A DNA stretch of 5,133 nt from Haloarcula sp. (GTDB lineage Archaea > Halobacteriota > Halobacteria > Halobacteriales > Haloarculaceae), in assembly GCA_028275075.1 (NCBI GenBank), contig JAQCNK010000301.1:1-5133 (forward strand), written 5' to 3'. Position 1 is the stretch's first letter, and each line of letters begins with the position of its first letter. A program made the position numbers and the translations under genes. This document shows positions 1 to 5,133 of this stretch, in pieces. The notes beneath the pieces were generated by a model. The model was not told the origin of the DNA, did no database searches, and saw only the letters and a program-made list of their open reading frames with translations.

Positions 1-1
1 G

Positions 2-205
2 ACGGATCAAGAGTCGCAAGTTGCGACAGCACAGGACCCGTACGTGGTCCGACTGGCCCACCCTCGCTATAGTATACGGGTCGACAGAACGATTGATAGA
101 ATTCGGCTCGCCAGACCCCTATCAGGGCTTCTGTCGACCCGTATAGCCAATACAAATCGATGCACACCTGACCACACGACAGCAGTGCGGTCGGTATCTA
201 CATAG
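2..205 (+). other. open frame at window edge, possible C-terminal tail of an upstream gene
   Basis: From base 2 a frame stays open to a TAG at 203-205. Its first 22 or so codons read like haloarchaeal protein (for example DPYVVRLAHPRY), after which it runs through the inverted-end repeat at 72-145 and becomes Arg/Thr-rich and unconvincing. It may be the 3' end of a gene that starts before the window and was altered by the repeat, or chance. I do not recognise a family and would not assign a product. The competing frame from base 1 stops at 70-72. Confidence 0.2.
72..145 (+). repeat. inverted-end repeat, copy 1 (MITE-like or foldable element)
   Basis: The outer arms form a perfect 15-bp inverted repeat: TATACGGGTCGACAG at 73-87 and its complement at 131-145. 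A nested second arm pair, TGATAG (94-99) and CTATCA (119-124), could extend a hairpin. The first 48 bases (72-119) match copy 2 (2359-2406) at 47 of 48 positions; the right part differs by a short deletion and a small replacement. No target-site duplication is evident at the ends, and no transposase is encoded in the window. A non-autonomous mobile element is the leading reading; a protein-binding or recombination site is possible. Confidence 0.75.
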
Positions 206-386
206 TTTCAATTGTTACTATAGAGCTCTCCCTGGGCCTCTTCGACCGGAAAATGACAAATTTACTACTGCCGGCTGTGGCAGTTTGAATGCATTCATCA
301 CCTATGGGGGAAATATATTTACAATTTCATATTTTAGAGTAGAACTATTGGCCGAGTAATCAGCACTGTGCCAATACACAATCAAA
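206..386. other. non-coding AT-rich intergenic stretch
   Basis: I see no credible gene here on either strand. The stretch contains a short potential hairpin with stem CTGCC/GGCAG (268-272 and 279-283), a 12-bp perfect palindrome at 286-297 and an AT-rich block near 311-336. It most likely serves as the upstream control region of the CBS gene. The long minus-strand frame across this area is the shadow of the CBS gene plus this AT-rich DNA. Confidence 0.5.
286..297. promoter_or_regulatory. 12-bp perfect palindrome, possible operator
   Basis: TGAATGCATTCA is a perfect dyad with no spacer, in non-coding DNA about 120 bases upstream of the CBS gene start. A symmetrical site of this length is compatible with a dimeric regulator, but I cannot match it to a known haloarchaeal operator. 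Chance is a real alternative. Confidence 0.25.
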
Positions 387-389
387 ATG

Positions 390-398
390 TTTAGATAT
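390..398 (+). promoter_or_regulatory. TATA box of the CBS gene
   Basis: TTTAGATAT is centred about 26 bases before the ATG at 420, with A-rich bases just upstream that could be the BRE. That spacing puts the transcription start at or next to the ATG, so the message would be leaderless, which is common in haloarchaea. It also argues against the in-frame ATG at 387, which lies upstream of and overlaps the promoter. Confidence 0.5.
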
Positions 399-419
399 GA
401 AGGGCATATTTGCTTATCT

Positions 420-818
420 ATGGAGATTACCGATGTCTCTGTGGACGGCCTCATGAGCGACGATCTCGTAACTGCCACGCCCGATACGGCTATCGAAGCG
501 GCCGCAAAGCGCCTCTTGGAACACGATATCGGGTCGCTGGTTGTTATCGACTCAGATGAGTGCCTGGAAGGCATCTTGACCAGTACGGACTTTCTGGAGT
601 TGGCCACCGGCGAACACTCATCGGCTGGCGGGACCGTTGAGCAGTATATGTCGACCGACGTGGCGTCTGTCGATGCGAACGCCACGCTGCAGGAGGCCGC
701 CGCCAAGATGATGTCCCACGACATCCAGCACCTACCGGTTCTGGACGGAGAAGGTGCCGTCATCGGGATGTTCTCCGCGACGGACCTCACCGGGCATCTC
801 GCGTATCTCCAGGCCTGA
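420..818 (+). CDS. tandem CBS-domain protein
   Basis: The protein has 132 residues and consists almost only of two CBS domains, at about 8-62 and 73-128. Each shows the usual pattern: an opening M(S)xD segment (LMSDDLVTATPD; YMSTDVASVDAN), a helix ending in HDI, a hydrophobic strand (SLVVID; HLPVLD) and a closing G-(I/M)-hydrophobic-S-x-TD motif (GILTSTDF; GMFSATDL). A CBS pair normally folds into one Bateman module that binds adenine nucleotides such as AMP, ATP or SAM and regulates a partner. No catalytic or DNA-binding domain is attached, so the partner is unknown. I chose the ATG at 420 over that at 387 because the homologous part begins there and a TATA box sits 26 bases upstream. The product should be cytoplasmic. 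It stands alone, with a gene relic downstream on the same strand and in the same frame after its TGA. Confidence 0.9.
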   Translation: MEITDVSVDGLMSDDLVTATPDTAIEAAAKRLLEHDIGSLVVIDSDECLEGILTSTDFLELATGEHSSAGGTVEQYMSTDVASVDANATLQEAAAKMMSHDIQHLPVLDGEGAVIGMFSATDLTGHLAYLQA

Positions 819-881
819 CTGACGTCGAGACGTAGCTATATCCGCAGTCGGGACACGTCTGCACCGGCCCGTCTGACCCGC

Positions 882-1196
882 CACACCGAGACTCACGTCT
901 ACGCCCCGAGTCACACCGAACCCGACGGCCAGTCGCTCGACGAACTCCCTATCCAGCGGTTCGTTCGTGATGCCATCTGCGTGGACCTCCGTGACTGCTC
1001 AGCCAGAGCGCCGATCCAACCGGCCGACCTCCCAGTGGCTGAGGCCGAGGTGCTCGTCCTCAGAACTGGCTGGGACCGCTACTGGGGCGATAGAACATAC
1101 GTCGACCACCCGTACCTCACGCCAGCGGCGGCCCGCTACTGTGCTGACCACGGATACGACGTGGCTATCGATGCGCTCAACGTCGACCTCAATACT
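882..1196 (+). pseudogene. remnant of a cyclase-family (kynurenine formamidase-like) gene
   Basis: The frame translates into recognisable middle segments of the cyclase family (PF04199): HTETHVYAPSHTEPDG from 882, then LVLRTGWDRYWG and DHPYLTPAAARYCADHGYDV, ending near DALN at about 1170-1181. Intact members run about 200-260 residues and use HTGTHxDxPxH to bind metal. Here about 100 residues remain. The N-terminal part is missing, the C-terminal part is replaced by the 3' end of the opposing aminotransferase gene, and the metal motif carries Gly to Glu and Asp to Tyr changes, each explicable by a single base substitution. No plausible start codon precedes the motif. The frame stays open to 1514, but that part is the antisense of the aminotransferase. 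I infer a dead relic; a short expressed protein from the GTG at 981 is unlikely. Confidence 0.7.
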
Positions 1197-2306
1197 CTAG
1201 CCGTCGAGCGCGTCAAGCAGCGCGTCGATCTCACCGGGCGTGTTGAACACGTGAACCGACGCCCGCACGGCCTCGGGATGGGGGAGCGACCGCACGAGGA
1301 TACCCTGCTCGCCGAGCCGGGAAACGGTCGCCTCGGGGTCGTCAGCCTCGAACGTGACGAGTCCCGACTCGTACTCGCGAGGGCTCAACAGACGATCACC
1401 CAGACCGTCTTTGAGACGCCCGGTCAGTCCGGCGACGCGGGATTCGACGGTATCGAGCCCGACGGACTCCATCGTCTCGATCGCTTCGGCGAGCGCGACG
1501 TAGGGTGCCGGTGAGGTAGTGCCAACCTCGAAGCGACGGGCGCCTTCGTGGTAGGCGTACTCGGTAGCGCCCATGTCCTGGACGCTTCGGTAGCCGATGC
1601 GGGTCTGTGTCGTTCGGGCGAGCGCGTCCGGATCGGCGTACAACATCCCGCTCCCCCACACTCCGAGCAGCCACTTGTGGCCCGCGGTTGCGACGAAATC
1701 GGCCCCCCAATCGCGCACGTCGACCGGGTGTTGCCCGACCGACTGGACGGCGTCGACGAGGACCTGCGCGCCTGCGTCATGAGCGATATCGACCATTTCA
1801 CCGACCGGTAACTGCGTCCCGTGGCTCCATGTCAGCGAGCTGGTGAGCAACAATCTAGCCCCATCCACGGCGGTCTTCAACTCCTCCATATCCACCCGCC
1901 CCGCTTCGGTTTCGAGGACGCGAACCTCGATATCGTGGGTATCTTCGAGGCGGTCCCAGGGGAGCGTTCCGGCGGGGTGTTCAAGATCGGTCCGGACCAC
2001 CACGTCGCCGGGCTGCCAGTCGATGGCGTTCGCGACCAGATTGATGCCGTCGGCTGTGCTTCGGGTGAACGCCACGTCTGGCGGACGAGCGCCGAGATGG
2101 CCGGCGGCCACCTCGCGGGCCGCTTCAATGACGTCGAAGGCGACAGTGTAGGGACCCTCGCCGGCAGGGGCCTCGAAGGCGTGGTGCTCTAGAAAATCAG
2201 TCGCCGCCCTGACGACGGGGCGTGGGCTGGGGCCGCTCGCGCCCGTATTACAGTACGTACAGCGTTCGAGCGCGGGTATCGACGCGCGGAGCTCCGCAGG
2301 GTCCAT
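1197..2306 (-). CDS. class V PLP-dependent aminotransferase (cysteine desulfurase/epimerase-like fold)
   Basis: The product has 369 residues with a full set of fold-type I class V motifs: YCNTGASGPSP near the N-terminus (18-28), TRSTADGIN at 81-89 for cofactor phosphate, His110 in the DLEHP segment stacking on the PLP ring, Asp185 and Gln188 in VDAVQS, the Schiff-base lysine Lys211 in TAGHKWLLG, and RFEVGTTS at 258-265. It should be a soluble enzyme acting on an amino acid. It lacks the mobile-loop cysteine of SufS/IscS: the usual region near 335-350 reads LVRSLPHPEAVRAS. It is therefore not called a cysteine desulfurase; an isopenicillin-N-epimerase-like or other class V aminotransferase is more likely, with substrate unknown. 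The ATG at 2306 gives the normal N-terminus. The gene is transcribed away from the metal importer, and its 3' end abuts the cyclase relic. Length and motifs indicate an intact gene. Confidence 0.88.
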   Translation of the reverse strand: MDPAELRASIPALERCTYCNTGASGPSPRPVVRAATDFLEHHAFEAPAGEGPYTVAFDVIEAAREVAAGHLGARPPDVAFTRSTADGINLVANAIDWQPGDVVVRTDLEHPAGTLPWDRLEDTHDIEVRVLETEAGRVDMEELKTAVDGARLLLTSSLTWSHGTQLPVGEMVDIAHDAGAQVLVDAVQSVGQHPVDVRDWGADFVATAGHKWLLGVWGSGMLYADPDALARTTQTRIGYRSVQDMGATEYAYHEGARRFEVGTTSPAPYVALAEAIETMESVGLDTVESRVAGLTGRLKDGLGDRLLSPREYESGLVTFEADDPEATVSRLGEQGILVRSLPHPEAVRASVHVFNTPGEIDALLDALDG

Positions 2307-2358
2307 AGCTACTCCACGGGGACCGGGCTCTTCATCTCTGTGTCTGAGACGGACTGTT

Positions 2359-2437
2359 GTATACGGGTCGACAGAACGATTGATAGCATTCGGCTCGCCA
2401 GACCCCGGCGAATATCTATCAGTGTCGACCCGTATAC
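2359..2437 (+). repeat. inverted-end repeat, copy 2 (more complete copy)
   Basis: The outer arms are a perfect 15-bp inverted repeat, GTATACGGGTCGACA at 2359-2373 and its complement at 2423-2437. Two further nested arm pairs are present: TGATAG/CTATCA (2381-2386 and 2416-2421) and ATTCG/CGAAT (2388-2392 and 2409-2413). The 79-base unit could therefore fold into a long interrupted hairpin around the unpaired segment near 2393-2408. It lies in the same orientation as copy 1, 2287 bases away, and sits between the divergent aminotransferase and metal-importer genes, so it cannot be a terminator for either. No target duplication is visible. Confidence 0.78.
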
Positions 2438-2504
2438 TCTCTTCCCGACCACCGAGTTGGATGAGTACCCCATCACTCCGTATGAGCAGTGGCCAGCAGT
2501 TAAA

Positions 2505-2518
2505 TTAGACTAATCTAA
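2505..2518. promoter_or_regulatory. putative DtxR/SirR-family metal-dependent operator
   Basis: TTAGACTAATCTAA is an interrupted dyad with TTAGA and TCTAA arms. It resembles half-site patterns (TTAG...CTAA) bound by DtxR-family Fe/Mn regulators such as IdeR, SirR and MntR. It lies 53-66 bases before the start of the metal-binding lipoprotein, just upstream of the TATA-like elements. Since the operon it precedes imports a divalent metal, repression by a metal-loaded DtxR-type protein is the natural inference. The regulator gene is not in the window. Confidence 0.5.
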
Positions 2519-2527
2519 ACAAATACT

Positions 2528-2546
2528 TTGATAAAAACTACTATAC
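2528..2546 (+). promoter_or_regulatory. core promoter region of the metal importer operon
   Basis: Two overlapping candidate TATA boxes are seen. One is TTGATAAAAAC (2528-2538), which would give a leader of about 10 bases. The other is TACTATAC (2539-2546), centred about 28 bases before the ATG at 2571, which would give a leaderless transcript. The GGAG at 2551-2554 is 16 bases from the start and too far to act as a ribosome binding site, which favours leaderless or short-leader initiation. Confidence 0.45.
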
Positions 2547-2570
2547 GCTTGGAGCGGGCTATCACAGACA

Positions 2571-3614
2571 ATGACGAACGGTACGCAGCAGAACAGACGG
2601 GGTCGCTCCCGCCGCCAGGTGCTCGCAGCCGGCGGTGGGCTCCTCGCGACCGGACTCGCAGGCTGTCTCGGTGGTAGTGGGGCGTCGGACGGGCCAGTCG
2701 CTGTAGCCTCTTTCTTCAGCTTCTATGACTTCGGCCGCGAGATCGCACGCGAGACACCACTGACCGTGGAGAATCTTGTCCCGACAGGGTTGCACGGCCA
2801 CGGGTGGGAACCGAACGCCAGCGTCACCCGAGATATCATTGAGGCAGATGCCTTCGTCCACGTCGGTCCGGGGTTCCAGCCGTGGGCGGACCGCGCCATC
2901 CAGACGCTGAAAGACGACGACGTAGACACGGCCCTGATCAACGTCCGAGAGGGCGTCGAACTGGTCGACCTCGCGGCGTCGCTCGACCCCGACGAGGAGG
3001 GTGTCGGCGAGCAACAGGGGAAAGACCCGCACTTCTGGCTCGATCCCGAGCGCGCGAAACAGTCAGTTGACAACATCACCGAGGGTTTTGTCGACCTGCT
3101 GCCCGATCATGAAGAGCAGTTCCGAGACAACGCTGAGACGTACAAGACCGACGTACTCCAGCGGATCGACGACGACTACCGGGCGATCTTCGACGCCGCG
3201 GACCGGGAGGTGGTACAACTGGCCGCCCACAACGCCTTCCAGTATATCGGTGTCACGTACGGCGTCGAGATGCGTCCGCTCGTGACGAATCTGGCTGCCA
3301 GCGGCGACGTCACACCGACTGACATGCGCGAGGCACAGTCGACCATCCGCGAACACGACATCCGCTATATCGCTAACGGTGTCTTCGAGTCCCGGCGACC
3401 CGCGAAACAGTTGCTGGCCGAGACCCGCGTTGAGGGGTACTTCCCGGTGACCCCGTACGCCGGTGTCCGCAAGGACTGGGTCGCACAAGACTGGGGGTAC
3501 GAAGAGATTGCCGACAACATCAATATGCCCACGTTCGAGGTCGTCCTCGGTAACAAAGCGCCCGAAGACGCCGGCCCCGACGGGTGGGCCGAGGAATGGC
3601 GGAACTTCGAATGA
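2571..3614 (+). CDS. znuA: metal ABC transporter substrate-binding lipoprotein (ZnuA/TroA family, Zn or Mn)
   Basis: This 347-residue protein is the extracytoplasmic receptor of the importer. A twin-arginine signal with RRQVL at 14-18, a hydrophobic stretch and the lipobox LAGC (29-32) indicate Tat export and lipid anchoring at Cys32. The mature part has the cluster A-I receptor landmarks: VPTGLHGHGWEP (70-81) with His77 at the first metal-ligand position, DPHFWLDP (152-159) with His154, AAHNAFQYIGVTYGV (218-232) with His220, and VFESRRPAKQLLAET (271-285). The three histidines suit Zn or Mn. The Asp normally found in the late DxL/DPL motif is not seen; the matching segment reads VTPYAGV (293-299). 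There is no His-rich loop of the kind in many zinc-specific receptors, only a short acidic stretch near 139-149. It is first in an operon with the ATPase and permease. Zn against Mn cannot be decided from sequence; the gene name is by family. Confidence 0.88.
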   Translation: MTNGTQQNRRGRSRRQVLAAGGGLLATGLAGCLGGSGASDGPVAVASFFSFYDFGREIARETPLTVENLVPTGLHGHGWEPNASVTRDIIEADAFVHVGPGFQPWADRAIQTLKDDDVDTALINVREGVELVDLAASLDPDEEGVGEQQGKDPHFWLDPERAKQSVDNITEGFVDLLPDHEEQFRDNAETYKTDVLQRIDDDYRAIFDAADREVVQLAAHNAFQYIGVTYGVEMRPLVTNLAASGDVTPTDMREAQSTIREHDIRYIANGVFESRRPAKQLLAETRVEGYFPVTPYAGVRKDWVAQDWGYEEIADNINMPTFEVVLGNKAPEDAGPDGWAEEWRNFE

Positions 3615-4363
3615 CTGACTCGAACACCGATCCCGTGATAGCCCTCGACGGCGTCAGCTTCGGTTACACGGTGACGCCGGTCGTCGAGGAGATCGATCTA
3701 CACATCGACGCGGGCGAGTACGTCGCTGTCGTCGGTCCGAACGGCTCCGGGAAGTCCACACTCATGCGCCTCGTGCTCGGCCTGCTACGGCCCGACGACG
3801 GGACGGCCCGCCTCTTCGGCGAGCCGGCCGTCGACTTCGACGACGGCGACCGTCTGGGTTACGTCGCTCAGCATGCGAGCGCCGCGAAATCGATGCCGAT
3901 TACCGTCCGCGAAGTCGTCAAGATGGGGCGGTTCCCACACGTCGGCTTCGGTCGACTCTCCGAGTCGGATTGGAAGGTCGTCGACAACGCTATCGAAACG
4001 GTCGGGATGACCGCGTTCCGGGACCGTCGGGTGACACAGCTCTCGGGCGGGCAGCGCCAGCGGGCCTTTATCGCCCGTGCACTGGCCAGCGAGGCCGACC
4101 TGCTCGTGCTTGACGAGCCGACCGTCGGCGTCGACGTCGAGTCCGTCGCCGACTTCTACGAGCTGCTCGACTCACTCCACGCCGAAGGCATCACTATCCT
4201 GCTCATCGAGCACGATCTCGGTGCCGTTACCGAACACGCCGAGCGGGTCGTCTGTCTCAACCGCGAGATATACTTCGACGGTCCGACCGACGAGTTTGTG
4301 GCGGGCGACGCGCTAGGCCGGGCGTTCGGGACCGCGGCGACTCTCGTGGAGGGCGATGAATGA
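3611..4363 (+). CDS. znuC: metal ABC transporter ATP-binding protein
   Basis: The 250-residue ATPase energises the importer on the cytoplasmic face. It carries Walker A GPNGSGKST (42-50), Q-loop Gln87 in YVAQH, the signature LSGGQ (144-148), Walker B LLVLDEP (164-170) with catalytic Glu169, the D-loop at VGVD (172-175) and switch His201 in IEHD. The sequence VREVVKMGRFPHVG (99-112) is typical of metal-family ATPases contacting an ABC-3 permease. The start at 3611 overlaps the lipoprotein stop in ATGA, indicating translational coupling; an ATG at 3584 lies inside the upstream gene and would only add nine residues unlike the family. All catalytic residues are intact. Confidence 0.93.
   Translation: MTDSNTDPVIALDGVSFGYTVTPVVEEIDLHIDAGEYVAVVGPNGSGKSTLMRLVLGLLRPDDGTARLFGEPAVDFDDGDRLGYVAQHASAAKSMPITVREVVKMGRFPHVGFGRLSESDWKVVDNAIETVGMTAFRDRRVTQLSGGQRQRAFIARALASEADLLVLDEPTVGVDVESVADFYELLDSLHAEGITILLIEHDLGAVTEHAERVVCLNREIYFDGPTDEFVAGDALGRAFGTAATLVEGDE
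4348..4353 (+). promoter_or_regulatory. Shine-Dalgarno sequence for the permease gene
   Basis: GGAGGG lies inside the end of the ATPase gene, with GGAGG ending seven bases before the ATG at 4360. It matches the archaeal anti-Shine-Dalgarno (CCUCC) well. It supports the ATGA-overlap start of the permease rather than a later internal ATG, and contrasts with the first gene of the operon, which has no properly spaced site. Confidence 0.65.
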
Positions 4364-5133
4364 CTGCCACTGCGCTTGTGGCCGGACCGCTCCAGACCAG
4401 TCCCCTCGACATCCTCTTTGCGCCCTTCTACTGGATACTCACCCTGTGGTCCGGCGTGATGGAGTGGCTCGCTACCGCAACGGGGTTAGAGCTGCTCCAG
4501 TATGGCTTCATGCACCGGGCAATACTGGTCGGTATCTGCATCGGCGTGATGGCGCCGCTCATCGGCACCTTTCTGGTCCACCGACAGCTCGCGCTCATCG
4601 GCGACGCGCTGGCCCACACCGCTTTCGCCGGGGTCGCTATTGGGCTCTTTCTCAATGCCGTCGTCGATTTGGGCGTCTCGCCGTATCTGACGGCTGTTGT
4701 CGTCGCGATGATCGCAGCGCTGTGTATCGAACTCATCACCGAGGCGACCGACGCCGACAACGACGTCTCGATGGCAATCGTCCTCTCGACGGGCTTTGCC
4801 CTGGGAACGACGCTCATCAGCCTCAACGCGGGCGGACTGGCCGTCGGGGTCAACCAGTTCCTCTTCGGGAACCTCTCGACGGTCTCGGCCGAGAACGCGG
4901 CTATCCTGCTCGCACTCTTTACCGTCATTGTTGGCGTCGTCGCCCTGACGCGAAACCAGTTGCTGTACGTCACCTTCGACGAGACCGCCGCCGCCGTCTC
5001 CGGGCTCCCGGTGCGCTGGTACAACCGGGTGACGGTGATGCTGACGGCGATGGTCGTCGTCGGCGCGATGCAGATCATGGGTGTCATCCTCGTCGCCGCA
5101 ATGCTCGTGGTTCCAGTCGCTGGTGCGACCCAG
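4360..5133 (+). CDS. znuB: metal ABC transporter permease, ABC-3 family (3' end outside window)
   Basis: The ATG at 4360 overlaps the ATPase stop in ATGA, and the frame stays open for 258 codons to the end of the window. The product is a polytopic membrane protein that forms the metal channel. Hydrophobic segments are near 53-73, 90-126, 137-160, 180-197 and 224-252. The ABC-3 signature is clear in HRQLALIGDALAHTAFAGVA (74-93), the cytoplasmic coupling region that docks on the ATPase. Other family marks are STGFALGTTLISLN (143-156), QFLFGNL (166-172) and GVILVAAMLVVPVA (241-254). The family usually begins about where ELLQYGFMHRA starts (residue 44), so this protein has about 43 extra N-terminal residues, including a hydrophobic aromatic segment at 18-37. 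Some 20-40 residues of the C-terminus are probably missing from the window. Confidence 0.92.
   Translation, partial: MTATALVAGPLQTSPLDILFAPFYWILTLWSGVMEWLATATGLELLQYGFMHRAILVGICIGVMAPLIGTFLVHRQLALIGDALAHTAFAGVAIGLFLNAVVDLGVSPYLTAVVVAMIAALCIELITEATDADNDVSMAIVLSTGFALGTTLISLNAGGLAVGVNQFLFGNLSTVSAENAAILLALFTVIVGVVALTRNQLLYVTFDETAAAVSGLPVRWYNRVTVMLTAMVVVGAMQIMGVILVAAMLVVPVAGATQ

Noticed and set aside
72..145. Repeat copy 1 as a transcription terminator of an upstream gene
   Set aside because: The second copy lies between divergent genes, where no terminator is needed, and no T-tract follows either copy.
302..790. Long minus-strand open frame of 162 codons over the CBS gene
   Set aside because: It is Ser/Arg-rich, has no recognisable domain, and lies antisense to a clear CBS protein; its C-terminal part is translated AT-rich promoter DNA.
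822..833. ACGTC/GACGT mini-hairpin after the CBS stop as a terminator
   Set aside because: The stem is 5 bp with a 2-base loop and there is no T-rich tract after it. Archaeal terminators are generally T-runs, and none is present here.
981..1514. Plus-strand frame of 177 codons starting at GTG 981 as an intact gene
   Set aside because: Only the first 70 or so residues resemble the cyclase family. The rest is the antisense of the aminotransferase 3' end.
1197..2306. Aminotransferase as a SufS/IscS cysteine desulfurase
   Set aside because: The catalytic cysteine loop is not present, and no iron-sulfur assembly genes are adjacent.
2551..2554. GGAG as a Shine-Dalgarno site for the lipoprotein
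   Set aside because: It is 16 bases from the ATG, well beyond a functional spacing of about 5-10 bases.
2562..3488. Several minus-strand open frames opposite the lipoprotein gene
   Set aside because: They are typical antisense shadows in GC-rich DNA, with no motifs and no promoter, while the plus strand has a complete signal peptide and receptor family motifs.
4428..5087. Minus-strand frame of 219 codons
   Set aside because: It is antisense to the ABC-3 permease, whose conserved GDALAH motif and membrane segments are clear. The permease frame is simply open at the window end.

Overview
The window reads as haloarchaeal chromosomal DNA, probably from a Haloarcula-like euryarchaeon. The proteins are rich in Asp and Glu, third codon positions are GC-rich, intergenic regions are AT-rich with archaeal-type TATA boxes, and the lipoprotein carries a Tat (twin-arginine) signal with a lipobox. 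No RNA gene, CRISPR array or transposase is visible.

Layout: (1) 1-419 has no confidently called gene. It holds the first copy of a short repeat with inverted ends (72-145), a 12-bp palindrome and the promoter of the next gene. (2) 420-818 (+) encodes a small protein made of two CBS domains. (3) About 882-1196 (+) is the decayed middle part of a cyclase-family (kynurenine formamidase-like) gene without either end. (4) 1197-2306 (-) is an intact class V PLP-dependent aminotransferase. (5) 2359-2437 is the second copy of the repeat, in the same orientation as the first and between divergent genes. (6) 2438-2570 is a regulatory region with a DtxR-type palindrome and TATA-like boxes. (7) 2571-5133 (+) is a tightly coupled three-gene ABC importer for zinc or manganese: substrate-binding lipoprotein, ATPase and permease. 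The genes overlap by ATGA, and the permease runs off the window.

The importer is the clear functional unit. The lipoprotein captures a divalent metal outside the membrane, the ABC-3 permease carries it across and the ATPase drives the step. The palindrome upstream suggests repression by a metal-loaded DtxR-family regulator (SirR, TroR or MntR-like). The 2.3 kb to its left looks like accessory DNA: two near-identical direct copies of a foldable repeat bracket a CBS gene, a gene relic and an aminotransferase. That bracketed arrangement and the repeat itself are the least explained parts of the window.
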